A DNA stretch of 64,000 bases from Actinomyces haliotis (GCF_015355765.1 NZ_JACWNA010000005.1:1-64000); one strand, 5' to 3'; counted from the stretch's first letter, positions 35,662 to 48,503 are shown. Translations and numbers: made by a program. Notes: generated from the letters alone by a model not told the origin.

Positions 35662-36129
35662 ATGAGCAGCGCTGAGCCGACCGAGCCGACCGTCTTCACC
35701 AGGATCATCAACGGGGAGATCCCCGGCCGCTTCGTGTGGGCCGACGACGTGTGCGTCGCCTTCGCGACCATCCAGCCCCAGACCCGCGGTCACGTCCTCG
35801 TGGTCCCGCGCGAGGAGATCGCGTCCTACGTGGACGCGCCCGAGGAGACGGTCGCGCACCTCGCCGTCGTCGCGCAGCGGATCGCGGCCGCGCAGGTCCG
35901 TGTCTTCGACGCCGTCCGCCCGGGAATCATCGTCGTCGGCCTCGACGTGCCCCACCTCCACGTCCACGTCCTCCCGCTGTACGACGCCTCCGACGTCAAC
36001 CCCTCCAGCGCCTCCGCTGCCCCTGCCGACGACCTCGACGCCGCCATGACCGAGCTGCGCACCGCGCTCGCCGAGGACGGCTGGGGCGCGAACGTGCCCT
36101 CCGAGCTCGGCTCGCCGGCCCTGGTCTGA
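35662..36129 (+). CDS. HIT family protein
   Basis: A 155-residue histidine-triad nucleotide-binding protein: TVFTRIINGEIPGRFVWADD, QTRGHVLVVPREEIASYVD, and the triad motif VPHLHVHVLPLY, whose three His and adjacent residues form the nucleotide hydrolase site. The C-terminal 30 residues vary from family members. The triad hydrolyses AMP-lysine-type phosphoramidates in characterised members. A strong bidirectional terminator follows. Confidence 0.93.
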   Translation: MSSAEPTEPTVFTRIINGEIPGRFVWADDVCVAFATIQPQTRGHVLVVPREEIASYVDAPEETVAHLAVVAQRIAAAQVRVFDAVRPGIIVVGLDVPHLHVHVLPLYDASDVNPSSASAAPADDLDAAMTELRTALAEDGWGANVPSELGSPALV

Positions 36130-36145
36130 CTCGTCCGCCGACACG

Positions 36146-36183
36146 GCTGAGGCCCCCACCGCGCTCGCGGTGGGGGCCTCAGC
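36146..36183. terminator. Bidirectional terminator between HIT gene and nhaA
   Basis: A perfect 17-bp inverted repeat (GCTGAGGCCCCCACCGC, loop GCTC, and its complement) between convergent genes; it can act in either direction. Confidence 0.85.
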
Positions 36184-36233
36184 GGTGCCAGCGTGCCCTC
36201 CGGCCATCCGGCTCCGTGGCAGGTGAGGGCGGC

Positions 36234-37484
36234 TCAGTGCCGGTGCACGTGGATCGTGCCGGTGCGCGCCGACGGCGTTCCGCGCCGGTGCGTGCGCACC
36301 CGCAGCTGCAGGAGAACCGAGCCCAGCACCGCGGACAGGGCCGTGCCGAGCAGGACCGCGGCGCTCGCGTGGTCCGCCGTCGTGCCGGCCCCGAAGGCGA
36401 GCTTCGAGATGAGCAGCGACACCGTGAAGCCGATCCCCGCGATCGCTGAGAGCGCCAGGACGTCCGGGGCGTCGACGCCGTGCCCCAGGCGCAGCCCCGT
36501 GAAGCGGGTGAGGAGCACGACCGAGCCCCAGATCCCAAGGACCTTGCCGAGCGGCAACCCGAGGTACACACCGACGGCGACCGGGTCGGTGAGGACCTGG
36601 CCGAGCCCACCGGCGTCGACCATGTTGACCCCCGCGGCCATGAGAGCGAAGAGCGGCAGCGCCAGCCCGGCACTGACCGGGTGGATGAGGTGCGTGAAGC
36701 GCGCCGTCATGCCCGTGGGCTCGCGGCGCGTCGGCCGCGCGGGGACGGTGAGTCCGAGCAGCACACCCGCGATGGTGGCGTGGACGCCCGAGGAGTGCAT
36801 GAGCCACCAGGCGACGACGCCCAGCGGGATGAGCAGGAACCAGTGCGTGACGCCGCGCTGGACGAGCAGGCCGAAGACGGCGATGACCGCCAGCGCGCCG
36901 AGCAGCATGAGAGCGTTGAGCCCCGAGGAGTAGAAGGCCGCGATGACGACGATCGCGAGGAGGTCGTCGACGACCGCCAGGGTGAGCAGGAAGGTCCGGG
37001 CCGCCGGCGGCATGCCCTTGCCGAAGATCGACAGGACGGCGACGGCGAAGGCGATGTCGGTCGCCGTCGGGACGGCCCAGCCGCTCAGGCCGCCGCCCCC
37101 GACGAGCTGGACGGACACGTACACGGCCGCCGGGCCGATCATCCCGAACACGGCGGCCAGCATCGGCAGGGCGGCCTCGCGCACGTCGCGCAGGGAGCCG
37201 ACGACGAGCTCCTGCTTGAGCTCGAGACCCACCACGAAGAAGAAGATCGCGAGGAGGCCGTCGGCGGCCCAGGTGGCCAGGTCGAGGTCGAGGTGAAGCG
37301 CGTGGGGGCCGACGACGGTGGTCGACAGCGTCTCGTAGGCGTCGCGCCACGGCGAGTTCGCCCAGACGAGGGCGGCGAGCGCGGCGGTCACCATGAGCAG
37401 GCCCGAGAAGACCTCGGACTCGAGGCGGTGGGCGAGCGCGGCGAAGGGGTTGCGCGTGCGGGACGGGCGGGCGGCGCGGGTCAT
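36234..37484 (-). CDS. nhaA: Na+/H+ antiporter NhaA
   Basis: A 416-residue antiporter with 12 membrane segments. The start ([30 protein letters not shown]) and the blocks [40 protein letters not shown] (Asp pair region), [20 protein letters not shown] and [20 protein letters not shown] are characteristic; the two central Asp residues of the ion site are VDD. It expels sodium in exchange for protons. GAGAGG lies upstream of ATG 37484. Divergent from leuS. Confidence 0.96.
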   Translation of the reverse strand: MTRAARPSRTRNPFAALAHRLESEVFSGLLMVTAALAALVWANSPWRDAYETLSTTVVGPHALHLDLDLATWAADGLLAIFFFVVGLELKQELVVGSLRDVREAALPMLAAVFGMIGPAAVYVSVQLVGGGGLSGWAVPTATDIAFAVAVLSIFGKGMPPAARTFLLTLAVVDDLLAIVVIAAFYSSGLNALMLLGALAVIAVFGLLVQRGVTHWFLLIPLGVVAWWLMHSSGVHATIAGVLLGLTVPARPTRREPTGMTARFTHLIHPVSAGLALPLFALMAAGVNMVDAGGLGQVLTDPVAVGVYLGLPLGKVLGIWGSVVLLTRFTGLRLGHGVDAPDVLALSAIAGIGFTVSLLISKLAFGAGTTADHASAAVLLGTALSAVLGSVLLQLRVRTHRRGTPSARTGTIHVHRH

Positions 37485-37793
37485 GAGGGCCTCTCGTCGG
37501 CGGTCATCGGGCGTTCGGGAGAGTGGGCAGGCTACGGGAGCCTCCTGGGAGGGGCCTGGGTGCGGTGTGGCGCCGACCGGCCTCGCGGCGCGATCCCGCC
37601 GCGAGCGGACGCCTGCGGGGACGCTGACAGGAGCGACATCGACGTGACCGGCGTCGCCCGCCCGGGGGCCGGACGGCGCCGGTTCCGCGCCGTTCCGGGC
37701 GATAGGCTGGCCTCAGCGAGGAGCGCGTCTCCGCCTCACCCCGGCGGCCCGGCGCTCCCACCACGCCACGAGCAGGAAGAGAGCCCTCCGTCG
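37485..37793. other. Divergent nhaA-leuS intergenic region
   Basis: A 309-bp spacer with promoters for both genes presumably inside. I see no gene, riboswitch or tRNA. A GATAGGCT motif near 37700 could be a -10 element for leuS, about 90 bp before its ATG, but no matching -35 is clear. AGGAAGAGAG near 37774 is the likely leuS ribosome site. Confidence 0.4.
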
Positions 37794-40772
<2,979 letters not shown>

Positions 40773-41088
40773 CCGGCGCGAGCTGAGCCACGCGAGGCTG
40801 AGCGCGGCCCGGCCCCGAACTGCCGGCCCCGTCTCGCCGAGACCGGGACGTCCTGACCTCGAGATCGGTTCAGTGCGGCTCTCACGGGCTGGCCCCATCA
40901 GCAGCACGACGGCGTCGGCCGCCACCAAGAAGCGGGTGGCGGACGACGCCGTCGTCCTGGAGCACGGGGTGCGGACCCGAGCAGCGGTGTGGACCACCTG
41001 GCTGAGTCCGGACCACCTGAGCCAGTGGCTCGAGTGGTCCAGAATCAGTGACGTGGTCCAGCTCCTGGAGTGCGGAGCCTGGCGGACG
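40773..41088. other. Gene-free spacer with repeated dyads
   Basis: 316 bp without a recognisable gene. The GGACCACCTG motif occurs twice (40991-41000 and 41020-41030 region), with CTGGCT/AGCCAG and GGACCAC/GTGGTCC arms between them, so several mutually exclusive hairpins can form. It may contain terminators for leuS and for the convergent DUF1648 gene. Confidence 0.4.
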
Positions 41089-41634
41089 TCAGGAGCGTCG
41101 TGAGCGCACCGCGCCGACGACGGCGAGCACCACGAGCCCGGCCACGCCACCCCACACGAGCGTCATCGCAGCCGCCGTCCCCAGGACCGTCGGGAGCGCG
41201 GCGCCCGCGAGCGTCACGGCGGAGAGCAGGCTCGCCGGTCCCATCGGGAAGATCCGTCCCGAACGGTGACTGGTCCAGTCCAGGTGGTCGTACCTGCCCT
41301 GCGGCCGCGCGAGCCGCTGCCTGGCCGAACGGCGCTGCGCGACGTCGACGACGGCGAAAAGCACGGTCGTCGCGACACCGATGAGCACAGGGAGCAGGAC
41401 CATCGCGAGGCTCTTCGGCGCGAAGCCGTCCGCGGTCCCCGTGAGGTCGTAGTGGATGGGGTAGGGGTCCGGCAGCGCCTCATACCGCTGGATCAGGGGT
41501 ACCGCTGCGCCGAGCACGACGGCGAACGCGGCGAGGTGCCACACCCACCGCACGGGCTCGACCGGCGCCGTCGCTGTCCGGAGACCGTCGATCCTGGCCG
41601 TGCTCATGGGCTCGCTGTGTTCAGTCGTGCGCAT
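41089..41634 (-). CDS. DUF1648-domain membrane protein
   Basis: A 181-residue protein with four membrane segments (HLAAFAVVLGAAVPLIQRYE, LAMVLLPVLIGVATTVLFAV, ASLLSAVTLAGAALPTVLGT, VWGGVAGLVVLAVVGAVRS). YEALPDPYPIHYDLTGTADG is the DUF1648 signature (LPDxIPxHxxxxGxxDG). In Bacillus, SdpI-type proteins contain this domain next to immunity functions; a broader membrane role is likely here. Starts at 41634 or 41607 are possible. It precedes a HerA-like gene on the same strand at 41674. Confidence 0.82.
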   Translation of the reverse strand: MRTTEHSEPMSTARIDGLRTATAPVEPVRWVWHLAAFAVVLGAAVPLIQRYEALPDPYPIHYDLTGTADGFAPKSLAMVLLPVLIGVATTVLFAVVDVAQRRSARQRLARPQGRYDHLDWTSHRSGRIFPMGPASLLSAVTLAGAALPTVLGTAAAMTLVWGGVAGLVVLAVVGAVRSRRS

Positions 41635-41673
41635 GGCGTGTCCCCCTCAGTCGCGGTCACGGGTCCCCGCCGG

Positions 41674-43647
41674 TCAGCGGCGCAGGATGTTGCCCAGCAG
41701 GGACCGCGTGATCTCACGGGTCACCTGCCGTCCGACCTGCCCGATGGTCTTCTCGATCTCCCGCTGGCGGCGCTCCTTAGCCTTGGCCTCGGCCTTCTCC
41801 TCGGCCTCGGCGCGCTTGGCGGCCTCCCGCTCGAGACGCTCCGCCTCGCGCTGCTGGGCCGCGGCGGCCTTCTCCGCCGCCTTCTGCGCTGCCGCCTGGG
41901 CCTTCGCCTTGTCCTTGGCGTCCGCCTCCGCGGCGGCCTTGGCAGCAGCGTCCGCCTCGGCCTGAGCCTTCGCGGCCGCCTCGGCGGCGTTCTGCTCCGT
42001 GAGGCGCTTCGCGAGGAGCTCGTATGCGGACTCGTTGTCGACGGCGGTCGCGTACTTGCCCGCGATCGCGGAGCCCGAGACGAGCGCCTGCACCGTCTCC
42101 GGCCTACCCGGCCCCATGACGGAGGCGGGCGCGTCCACCACGACCGGGGCGACCGGTGCGGGACGGCCCTTCTCGTCGAGCACGGAGACGACCGCCTGAC
42201 CGGTCCCGAGGCTTGTCAGCACCTCGGACAGGTCCAGCGGCGACGTCGGGAAGGTGGAGACGGCCTTCTTGAGACTCGCTGCGTCGGCTGGGGTGTGGGC
42301 GCGCAAGGCGTGCTGGACGCGGCTGCCCAGCTGGGCGAGGACCTCGTCAGGCACGTCCGTCGGTGACTGGGTGATGAAGACGATGCCGACGCCCTTGGAG
42401 CGGATGAGCCGGACGGTGCGGGTGACGGCCTCGAGGAAGGCCTTGGTGGCGTCGGCGAAGAGCAGGTGCGCCTCGTCGAAGAAGAAGACGATCGTCGGCT
42501 CCTCCGGGTCGCCGACCTCGGGGAGGATCTCGAAGAGCTCGCCGAGCAACCACATGAGGAAGGTGGAGAACAGGACGCCCTGGGACTGGATGTCCTCCAG
42601 CTCGAGGGAGGAGATGATGCCGCGCCCGTCGGCAGCGGTGCGCAGGAGATCGTGCACGTCGAGGGCCGGCTCGCCGAAGAACCGGTCCCCGCCCTCGGAC
42701 TCGAGAGTGGCGAGCTGGCGGAGGATGACGCCGGCTGTCGCCGCGGAGACGCCGCCGATGGACTTGAGCTCCTCCTTGCCGTCGTCGGTGTTGGTGAGGT
42801 GCTCGATGACGGCGCGCAGGTCCGTGAGGTCGAGGAGGGCGAGGCCCTGCTGGTCGGCCCAGTGGAAGACGAGCTGGAGCGCGCTCGTCTGCGTCTCGTT
42901 GAGGCCGAGGACGCGAGCCAGCAGCACCGGGCCGAAGTCGGTGACGGTCGTGCGGATCGGGGTGCCGGTGCCCTGGCCGCCCAGGGTGAGCAGCTCGACG
43001 GGGAAGGAGGAGCCCTTCCAGGGCTGGCCGGTCTGCGCCGTGCGCGCGGCGAGACGGTCCGAGGAGGTGCCGGCCTCCGCCAGGCCCGTGAGATCGCCCT
43101 TGACGTCGGAGAGGAAGACGGGCACGCCGGCTGCGGACAGGCCCTCGGCGAGCAGCTGGAGGGTGCGGGTCTTGCCGGTGCCCGTCGCGCCGGCGACGAG
43201 GGCGTGGCGGTTCATGAGGCCGAGCGGGATCCCCACGCGCACGCCCGCGACGGGGGCCGGGTCTCCTGTGGCCGCCTTCCCGTCCGTGGGGTAGGCGAGG
43301 TAGGTGCCCACGGGGAGCGTCGCGCCGGAGAAGGCGTAGCCGGACTGGACCTGGGCGGCGTAGCCGGTGACCTCGGCCGAGAGGCTCGGCGACGACGAGG
43401 GCGCTGAGATGGATGCAGCGGGTGCGGGGGACCCGGTGGGCGCAGAGGCGGCTGACTCGGTGGCAGCAGGCTCAGGGCTGGCGGGTGCCCCGTCCGGTGA
43501 GGCGGCGGCCACCGCGTCGGAGCCACCGCTCGCCGCGAGTGCGGCGTCCAGTGCGGCCTGGGCAGCAGCGGCCTTCGCGGCGGCGGCCTCAGCGGCGGCC
43601 TGCGCCGCCTCGGCCTTGAGACGGGCGATGTCAGCGGAGTCACTCAT
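41674..43647 (-). CDS. HerA-like helicase/ATPase (DUF853 family)
   Basis: A 657-residue ATPase. Residues 1-90 are Ala-rich and coiled (DIARLKAEAAQAAAEAAAAK), then comes a domain of the YjgR/DUF853 type with Walker A GATGTGKT (153-160), DVKGDLTGLAEAG, a PxKGSSFPVELLTLGG block, Walker B TIVFFFDEAHLLFADA and the sensor-like ITQSPTDVPDEVL. The C-terminus is a long Ala/Lys/Glu coiled coil (residues about 540-640). Family proteins are predicted helicases of unknown role. Downstream is the DUF1648 gene; the ATG at 43647 is preferred over an upstream one at 43848 that lacks homology. Confidence 0.88.
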   Translation of the reverse strand: MSDSADIARLKAEAAQAAAEAAAAKAAAAQAALDAALAASGGSDAVAAASPDGAPASPEPAATESAASAPTGSPAPAASISAPSSSPSLSAEVTGYAAQVQSGYAFSGATLPVGTYLAYPTDGKAATGDPAPVAGVRVGIPLGLMNRHALVAGATGTGKTRTLQLLAEGLSAAGVPVFLSDVKGDLTGLAEAGTSSDRLAARTAQTGQPWKGSSFPVELLTLGGQGTGTPIRTTVTDFGPVLLARVLGLNETQTSALQLVFHWADQQGLALLDLTDLRAVIEHLTNTDDGKEELKSIGGVSAATAGVILRQLATLESEGGDRFFGEPALDVHDLLRTAADGRGIISSLELEDIQSQGVLFSTFLMWLLGELFEILPEVGDPEEPTIVFFFDEAHLLFADATKAFLEAVTRTVRLIRSKGVGIVFITQSPTDVPDEVLAQLGSRVQHALRAHTPADAASLKKAVSTFPTSPLDLSEVLTSLGTGQAVVSVLDEKGRPAPVAPVVVDAPASVMGPGRPETVQALVSGSAIAGKYATAVDNESAYELLAKRLTEQNAAEAAAKAQAEADAAAKAAAEADAKDKAKAQAAAQKAAEKAAAAQQREAERLEREAAKRAEAEEKAEAKAKERRQREIEKTIGQVGRQVTREITRSLLGNILRR

Positions 43648-43723
43648 GACCCACATCGTAGGGGCGCAACGCGGCATCCTGAGGGCGCAACCGCACCGCG
43701 AGCCCGGCGATACGCTGGTGCCC

Positions 43724-44587
43724 ATGACCCTCGCCGTCGTCACCGACTCTGCGGCCTGCCTGCCACGCGCGCTCGCGGCGGACCGCGGCATCGACGTCGT
43801 CACCCTGCCGGTCCTGCCTGGCGACGACGGCGGCGCGTCCGCCACCACGTCGCGGCCGAGCGTCGAGACGCTGGCCGAGGTCTACGAGGCCGCCCTCGGA
43901 CGCGCCGACCAGGTGCTCGCCCTCCACCTCACGAGCGCCCTGTCCGGAACGGTGGAGAACGCGCGCCGCGCCGCCGCGCAGGTGCTCGGCCAGGCGGACG
44001 GAGCGGCTGACGGGACCACTGGAGGGGCCGACGGCGACCGCCTCCTCGTGCTCGACTCCGGCGTCTCGGCCGGTGCACTCGGTCTCGCGGCGCTCGCCGC
44101 CTCGCGCGCCGACGACCTGCGCCGGGGCGCCGGGCTGGCCCGCGAGTCCGCGGCGCGCTCGTACCTCTTCTTCGTCGTCGACTCGCTCACCGAGCTGCGC
44201 CGCGGCGGTCGGGTCGACCGGTCGACGGCGATCCTCGGCGGCGCGCTCGGCATCCGACCGATCCTCCGGGCGGACGCGCGCGGGGTCGGCGTCGTCGAGA
44301 CGGTTCGCGGCGCGGCCCGGGCACGCCGCGCCCTCATCGCCCAGGCTGCCCTCGCCGCGGGAGGAACGACCCTGCACGGGCCGCGCGTGCCCGCGTCACC
44401 GGTGCGCGTTGCCGTTCACTACGCCGACGACCCGCAGGACGGGCAGGAGCTCGAGGACGAGCTCGCCGACGCCCTGGCGGCGACCGGTGCGGTCATCGAC
44501 TCGATCCTGCGCTCACCGATCGATGAGGCCCTGCGCGTCCACGTCGGCCCCGGTGCGCTCGGCGTCGTCGTGGCCCCGGCCGTCTAG
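43724..44587 (+). CDS. DegV family fatty-acid-binding protein
   Basis: A 287-residue DegV protein. The N-terminal AVVTDSAACLPRALAADRGI and the LHLTSALSGTVENARRAAAQ segment form the fatty-acid site, and the conserved hallmark RSYLFFVVDSLTELRRGGRV is present with RPILRAD. DegV/FakB proteins bind fatty acids for phosphorylation by FakA. ATG 43724 follows a short leader. The gene is divergent from the HerA-like gene. Confidence 0.92.
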   Translation: MTLAVVTDSAACLPRALAADRGIDVVTLPVLPGDDGGASATTSRPSVETLAEVYEAALGRADQVLALHLTSALSGTVENARRAAAQVLGQADGAADGTTGGADGDRLLVLDSGVSAGALGLAALAASRADDLRRGAGLARESAARSYLFFVVDSLTELRRGGRVDRSTAILGGALGIRPILRADARGVGVVETVRGAARARRALIAQAALAAGGTTLHGPRVPASPVRVAVHYADDPQDGQELEDELADALAATGAVIDSILRSPIDEALRVHVGPGALGVVVAPAV

Positions 44588-44760
44588 CAGGCTCCTGCTG
44601 TCTGAGCCGGTCCAGGGCGGCACCAGGTTTTGCCTGCCTGCGCCTCCCGGGCCCGGGGTCGACGACGGCGCGGCTCCCCAGGCGCGCTCCTGCGGGGCAC
44701 GTCCACCGACGGTCCCTGAGGCACGGCGGGAGGTGAGCGCGTTCGCCTAGCGTCGCGGGC

Positions 44761-45648
44761 ATGACCGGCAGAAGGGCTGCCCCACGGGGGAGGCGGAACC
44801 TCGACGAGCTCGTGAGGCTCGCCTGCTCCACCGACCCGCTCGAGCCCGAGCGTCGTCCGCGTCGGGTCGCCCTCGCGCCGCGGGCCGCCATGCTGCTCGG
44901 CGCGGCGCTCATCGTCCTCGCCGTCCTCCTCGCAGTCCGCTCGGTGCTCGCCTCGCCGTCGTCCGACGCCCTCCACGGCAGTCGGAGCACCGCGAGCGCA
45001 GGCGTTGTTGCGGGAGCAACCGCCGGCTCGTCGGCGGACGTCGGCACAGGAGGGTCGACTGAGGCGCCGGGCGCGCTCACCCCAGTCGATCCCCGCTCGG
45101 CGCCGGCCACGGCGGGGCCGGGAACCGTGTCGAGCGCGGGCACGCAGCTCGTGGTTCACGTCGCCGGCGCGGTGCGGGCACCCGGCGTCGTCGTCCTGCC
45201 CGCGGGTGCCCGCGTCGACGACGCCATTGACGCCGCAGGCGGCCTGCTCGAGGACTCCGACCCGGACCAGCTCAACCTCGCCCGCGTCCTCACCGACGGC
45301 GAGCAGGTTCGCGTGCCGCACGTGGGGGACGACGCCTCCACCTGGACTCAGGGGAACGGCACAGCCGGGGGAGCTACCGGCACGGGCGCTAACGGGAGCT
45401 CAGACGCGTCCGAAGGCTCGGGTGCTGGTGGGGCCGGGACGAGCGAGCTCATCGACCTCAACACGGCCGACGCGACCGCGCTCGAGGAGCTGCCCGGCAT
45501 CGGCCCCGCCCTCGCCGAGAGGATCGTGTCATACCGCGACGAGCACGGCCCCTTCGCCTCCGTCGACGACCTCACCGACGTCCCCGGCATCGGCGACGCC
45601 AAGCTCGAGGCCCTGCGGGACTCAGCGACCGTCGGAGGTGCGTCATGA
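44761..45648 (+). CDS. comEA: Competence protein ComEA
   Basis: A 295-residue DNA receptor. One N-terminal membrane anchor (AAMLLGAALIVLAVLLAVRS) is followed by a low-complexity stretch, an SLBB-like domain (LVVHVAGAVRAPGVVVLPAG) and a C-terminal double helix-hairpin-helix (LIDLNTADATALEELPGIGP and FASVDDLTDVPGIGDAKLEA) that binds double-stranded DNA. The stop overlaps the comEC start (ATGA, 45645-45648). Together they form the DNA uptake core of a natural transformation system, although the other competence genes lie outside the window. Confidence 0.93.
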   Translation: MTGRRAAPRGRRNLDELVRLACSTDPLEPERRPRRVALAPRAAMLLGAALIVLAVLLAVRSVLASPSSDALHGSRSTASAGVVAGATAGSSADVGTGGSTEAPGALTPVDPRSAPATAGPGTVSSAGTQLVVHVAGAVRAPGVVVLPAGARVDDAIDAAGGLLEDSDPDQLNLARVLTDGEQVRVPHVGDDASTWTQGNGTAGGATGTGANGSSDASEGSGAGGAGTSELIDLNTADATALEELPGIGPALAERIVSYRDEHGPFASVDDLTDVPGIGDAKLEALRDSATVGGAS

Positions 45649-47366
45649 GTGCAGCGCCGACCCCGTGGGACCGCGTCGGCACTCCGGCTACCGAGGACGC
45701 CGGGAAGGCTCGTCGTCGGCGGAGGGCCGCTCGGCGGCGCGCCCACGGGACCCGGGAGCGGGCTCCTGAGGCGCTCGATCTGCGCCTCGCACCGGCGGCG
45801 CTGTCGGCGTGGGCTGCGGCTCTCGTCGCCGTCGCGGCCCAGCGCTGGGAGACGCCCGCAGCCGCGGCCGCCGCGTGCCTCGGTGCCGGGCTCCTGCTCG
45901 CTCCGCGCGTCCTTCGCGAGCACCTCCCACGGCACCGCCGGGACGACCGACCCGGCGCCGACGCCCCCGACGCCTCGACGGTCGGAACGGTCCTCGCCGG
46001 GATGCTCGCCTGCCTGCTCACGGTCGCCGCCGTCCTCGCCGTGACGGCGGTCGGCGTGGCCGAGCGCGCCCGGGACCCCGTCACGCTCGCCTCCGCTGAG
46101 GGAACGCCGGTGACGCTCGTCGGAACGGTGACGACGACGCCACGGGTCCTCGCCTCGGCGCGCTCGACCCTCGTCCTCACGGAGCTCGACGTGACCACCG
46201 TCGACGGCGCCGGCTCGCGCCTGTCAGTCACGGTGCTCGGCAACGAGGACTGGCTCGACGCACCCATGGGCGCCACAGTCCGGGTCCGTGGCGCCCTCGA
46301 GCCGGCGGAGCCCGGTGCGAGCGAGGGGGCCCTCGTGGGCACCGCGGCGAGCGTGCGGGTCATCTCCCAGCCGGACGGCCTGCTCGGCCTCGTGACGCTC
46401 ATGCGCGAGGCACTCGCGGACGCGGTCGGTGAGGAACCGACGGGTGGGGCGACGTCACCGGGTGCATGGCCGGCGGGGACGCGCGCCCTCGTGCCTGGCG
46501 TCGCGCTCGGCGACGACCACGCCCTGCCCGCCGACGTCCGCGCCGACATGCGCGCAGTCTCCATGACGCACCTGACGGCCGTGTCCGGGCAGCACGTCGC
46601 CATCGTCCTCGGGCTCGTCCTCACCGGGCTCGGCGTCCTGCCCCGGCGGGTGCGCGCCGTCCTCGGCGCCGTCGTGCTGACGGCCCTCGTGGTCCTCGTG
46701 CGACCAGGAGGCTCCGTGCTCAGAGCGGCGACCATGGGCGCCGTCATGCTCACCGGCGTCGCCGCCGGGCGCCGCAGCGCCTCTGTCCCGGCCATGTGCG
46801 CAGGAGTCGTCGTGCTCCTGCTCATCGACCCGTGGCAGGCGCGCGACTACGGCTTCACGCTGTCGGTCGCTGCGACGGCCGGGATCCTGATCGGCTCTCG
46901 GCCGGTCGCCGTCGCGCTGTCGCGGCACGTGCCGCGGTGGCTCGCGGTCACGCTCGCGCTGCCCGTCGTCGCGCAGGCGGCGTGCGCCCCCGTCCTCATC
47001 CTCCTGCAGCCGGTCGTGGGCCTGTGGGCGGTGCCGGCGAACGTCCTCGCCGCGCCGCCCGTGCCCGTGGCGACGGTGTGCGGACTCGTCGCGGCCCTGC
47101 TCGCGCCACTCTGGCCCGGCGTCGCGAGCGTCGTCGCGTGGCCGGCGACGGCGTCCTGCGCGTGGCTCGTCATGGTCGCCCGGACCTTCGCAGGGTTGCC
47201 GGGTGCGACGATCGCGTGGCCGGGCGGCGTCCGGGGCGCGCTCCTGCTGGCCGGCGTCGAGGTTCTCCTCGTGGTGGCCTGCTCGCGGCGTGCTCGACAT
47301 CGGGTCGCACGGCTCCTGGGCCACAGGCTCTGGATGCACGCAGGCAGTCCTGGGCCCGTGCCGTGA
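45645..47366 (+). CDS. comEC: ComEC/Rec2 DNA channel, without metallohydrolase domain
   Basis: A 573-residue polytopic protein with basic N-terminus, an OB-like DUF4131 region (VTLVGTVTTTPRVLASARST, GALEPAEPGA) and the competence domain with the family motif MTHLTAVSGQHVAIVLGLVL. About ten membrane segments follow. It ends near residue 573 after LLVVACSRRARHRV; the C-terminal beta-lactamase-like nuclease domain that many ComEC proteins have is missing, so any strand-degrading nuclease must come from elsewhere. Coupled to comEA. Confidence 0.9.
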   Translation: MSAAPTPWDRVGTPATEDAGKARRRRRAARRRAHGTRERAPEALDLRLAPAALSAWAAALVAVAAQRWETPAAAAAACLGAGLLLAPRVLREHLPRHRRDDRPGADAPDASTVGTVLAGMLACLLTVAAVLAVTAVGVAERARDPVTLASAEGTPVTLVGTVTTTPRVLASARSTLVLTELDVTTVDGAGSRLSVTVLGNEDWLDAPMGATVRVRGALEPAEPGASEGALVGTAASVRVISQPDGLLGLVTLMREALADAVGEEPTGGATSPGAWPAGTRALVPGVALGDDHALPADVRADMRAVSMTHLTAVSGQHVAIVLGLVLTGLGVLPRRVRAVLGAVVLTALVVLVRPGGSVLRAATMGAVMLTGVAAGRRSASVPAMCAGVVVLLLIDPWQARDYGFTLSVAATAGILIGSRPVAVALSRHVPRWLAVTLALPVVAQAACAPVLILLQPVVGLWAVPANVLAAPPVPVATVCGLVAALLAPLWPGVASVVAWPATASCAWLVMVARTFAGLPGATIAWPGGVRGALLLAGVEVLLVVACSRRARHRVARLLGHRLWMHAGSPGPVP

Positions 47367-47444
47367 GCCGGGACCGTCGTGCTCGTAGCCACCGGGAGCT
47401 GTACCGGCTCGGTTCGTGTCGGTGGCTCGTGGCAGTCTTGGGCC

Positions 47445-48503
47445 ATGGCACCCTCACGCTCCTCCCGAGGCTCCCGGTCCGGGCGCACCGCGCCCACCGG
47501 CCCCACTTGGGACAAGGTCGAGCTCGCGCCCGTCGTGCTCGTGCGCGCGGGGGAGGAGGTCCTCGCGGACCGTGCCATCACGCGCCTCATCGCGCAGGCG
47601 CGCAAGAAGGACCCGACCACCGAGGTCTCGACGCTCGAGGCCTCCACCTACGAGGCGCACCAGCTCGACGCGCTCGTCTCACCCTCCCTGTTCGGCGAGC
47701 CCAAGCTCGTTCACGTCCCCGCCCTCGAGCAGATGACGGACGCGCTCCTGACGGACCTCCTCGCCTACGTCGACCACGCCGACCCGGACGTCACCGTCAT
47801 CCTCCGGCACAACAGCGGCCAGCGCGGCAAGAAGCTCCTCGACGCGATCGCCGCCTCGCCCTACCCCGTGTGCACCGTCGAGGCCGTCAAGTCCCCGAAG
47901 GACAAGGCCGCCGTCGTCACCGCGGACGCCCGCCGCGCCGGACGCTCCATCGAGCCGGAGGCGGTCGGCGCCCTCGTGGACGCCCTCGGCAACGACCTGC
48001 GCGAGCTCACGGGCGCCGTCGCCCAGCTCGTCGCCGACACCGAGGGCACGATCACCCTCGATCAGGTCAACACCTACTACGCGGGCCGCTTCGAGGCCAC
48101 GGGATTCACCGTCGCGGACGCCGCCGCCGCCGGGAACGTCGCCAAGGCCATCACCGCGCTGCGCCACGCGATCGCCACCGGCACCGACCCGGTGCCGATC
48201 GTCGCGGCGCTCGCCATGAAGGTCCGCCAGCTCGCCCGGGTCGCGGCCATGGGAGGCCGCCGCAACGTCTCCGCCAAGGACCTCGGCATGGCGCCGTGGC
48301 AGGTCGACCGCGCCCGCCGCGAGCTGTCCGGCTGGTCCGACGACGCCCTCGCCGTCGCCATCATGGCCGTCGCCCGGGCTGACGCCGAGGTCAAGGGCGA
48401 GTCCCGCGACCCGGTCCACGCCGTCGAGAGGGCCGTCCTCACGATCTGCAACGCCCGCCGGGGACGGCTTCCGCAGCGCGGCGCCCTCGCGCGACGCGCC
48501 TGA
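47445..48503 (+). CDS. holA: DNA polymerase III delta subunit
   Basis: A 352-residue clamp-loader subunit. The family start VVLVRAGEEVLADRAITRLI, VHVPALEQMTDALLTDLLAY, and the C-terminal part (ALRHAIATGTDPVPIVAALA, MKVRQLARVAAM, APWQVDRARRELSGWSDDAL) match HolA. It opens the sliding clamp during replication. ATG 47445 follows a Ser/Arg-rich start of about 25 residues. As in many bacteria it lies just after comEC. Confidence 0.93.
   Translation: MAPSRSSRGSRSGRTAPTGPTWDKVELAPVVLVRAGEEVLADRAITRLIAQARKKDPTTEVSTLEASTYEAHQLDALVSPSLFGEPKLVHVPALEQMTDALLTDLLAYVDHADPDVTVILRHNSGQRGKKLLDAIAASPYPVCTVEAVKSPKDKAAVVTADARRAGRSIEPEAVGALVDALGNDLRELTGAVAQLVADTEGTITLDQVNTYYAGRFEATGFTVADAAAAGNVAKAITALRHAIATGTDPVPIVAALAMKVRQLARVAAMGGRRNVSAKDLGMAPWQVDRARRELSGWSDDALAVAIMAVARADAEVKGESRDPVHAVERAVLTICNARRGRLPQRGALARRA

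Noticed and set aside
44588-44760. Possible small gene between degV-like gene and comEA
   Set aside because: No start with a ribosome site and no coding character in any frame.
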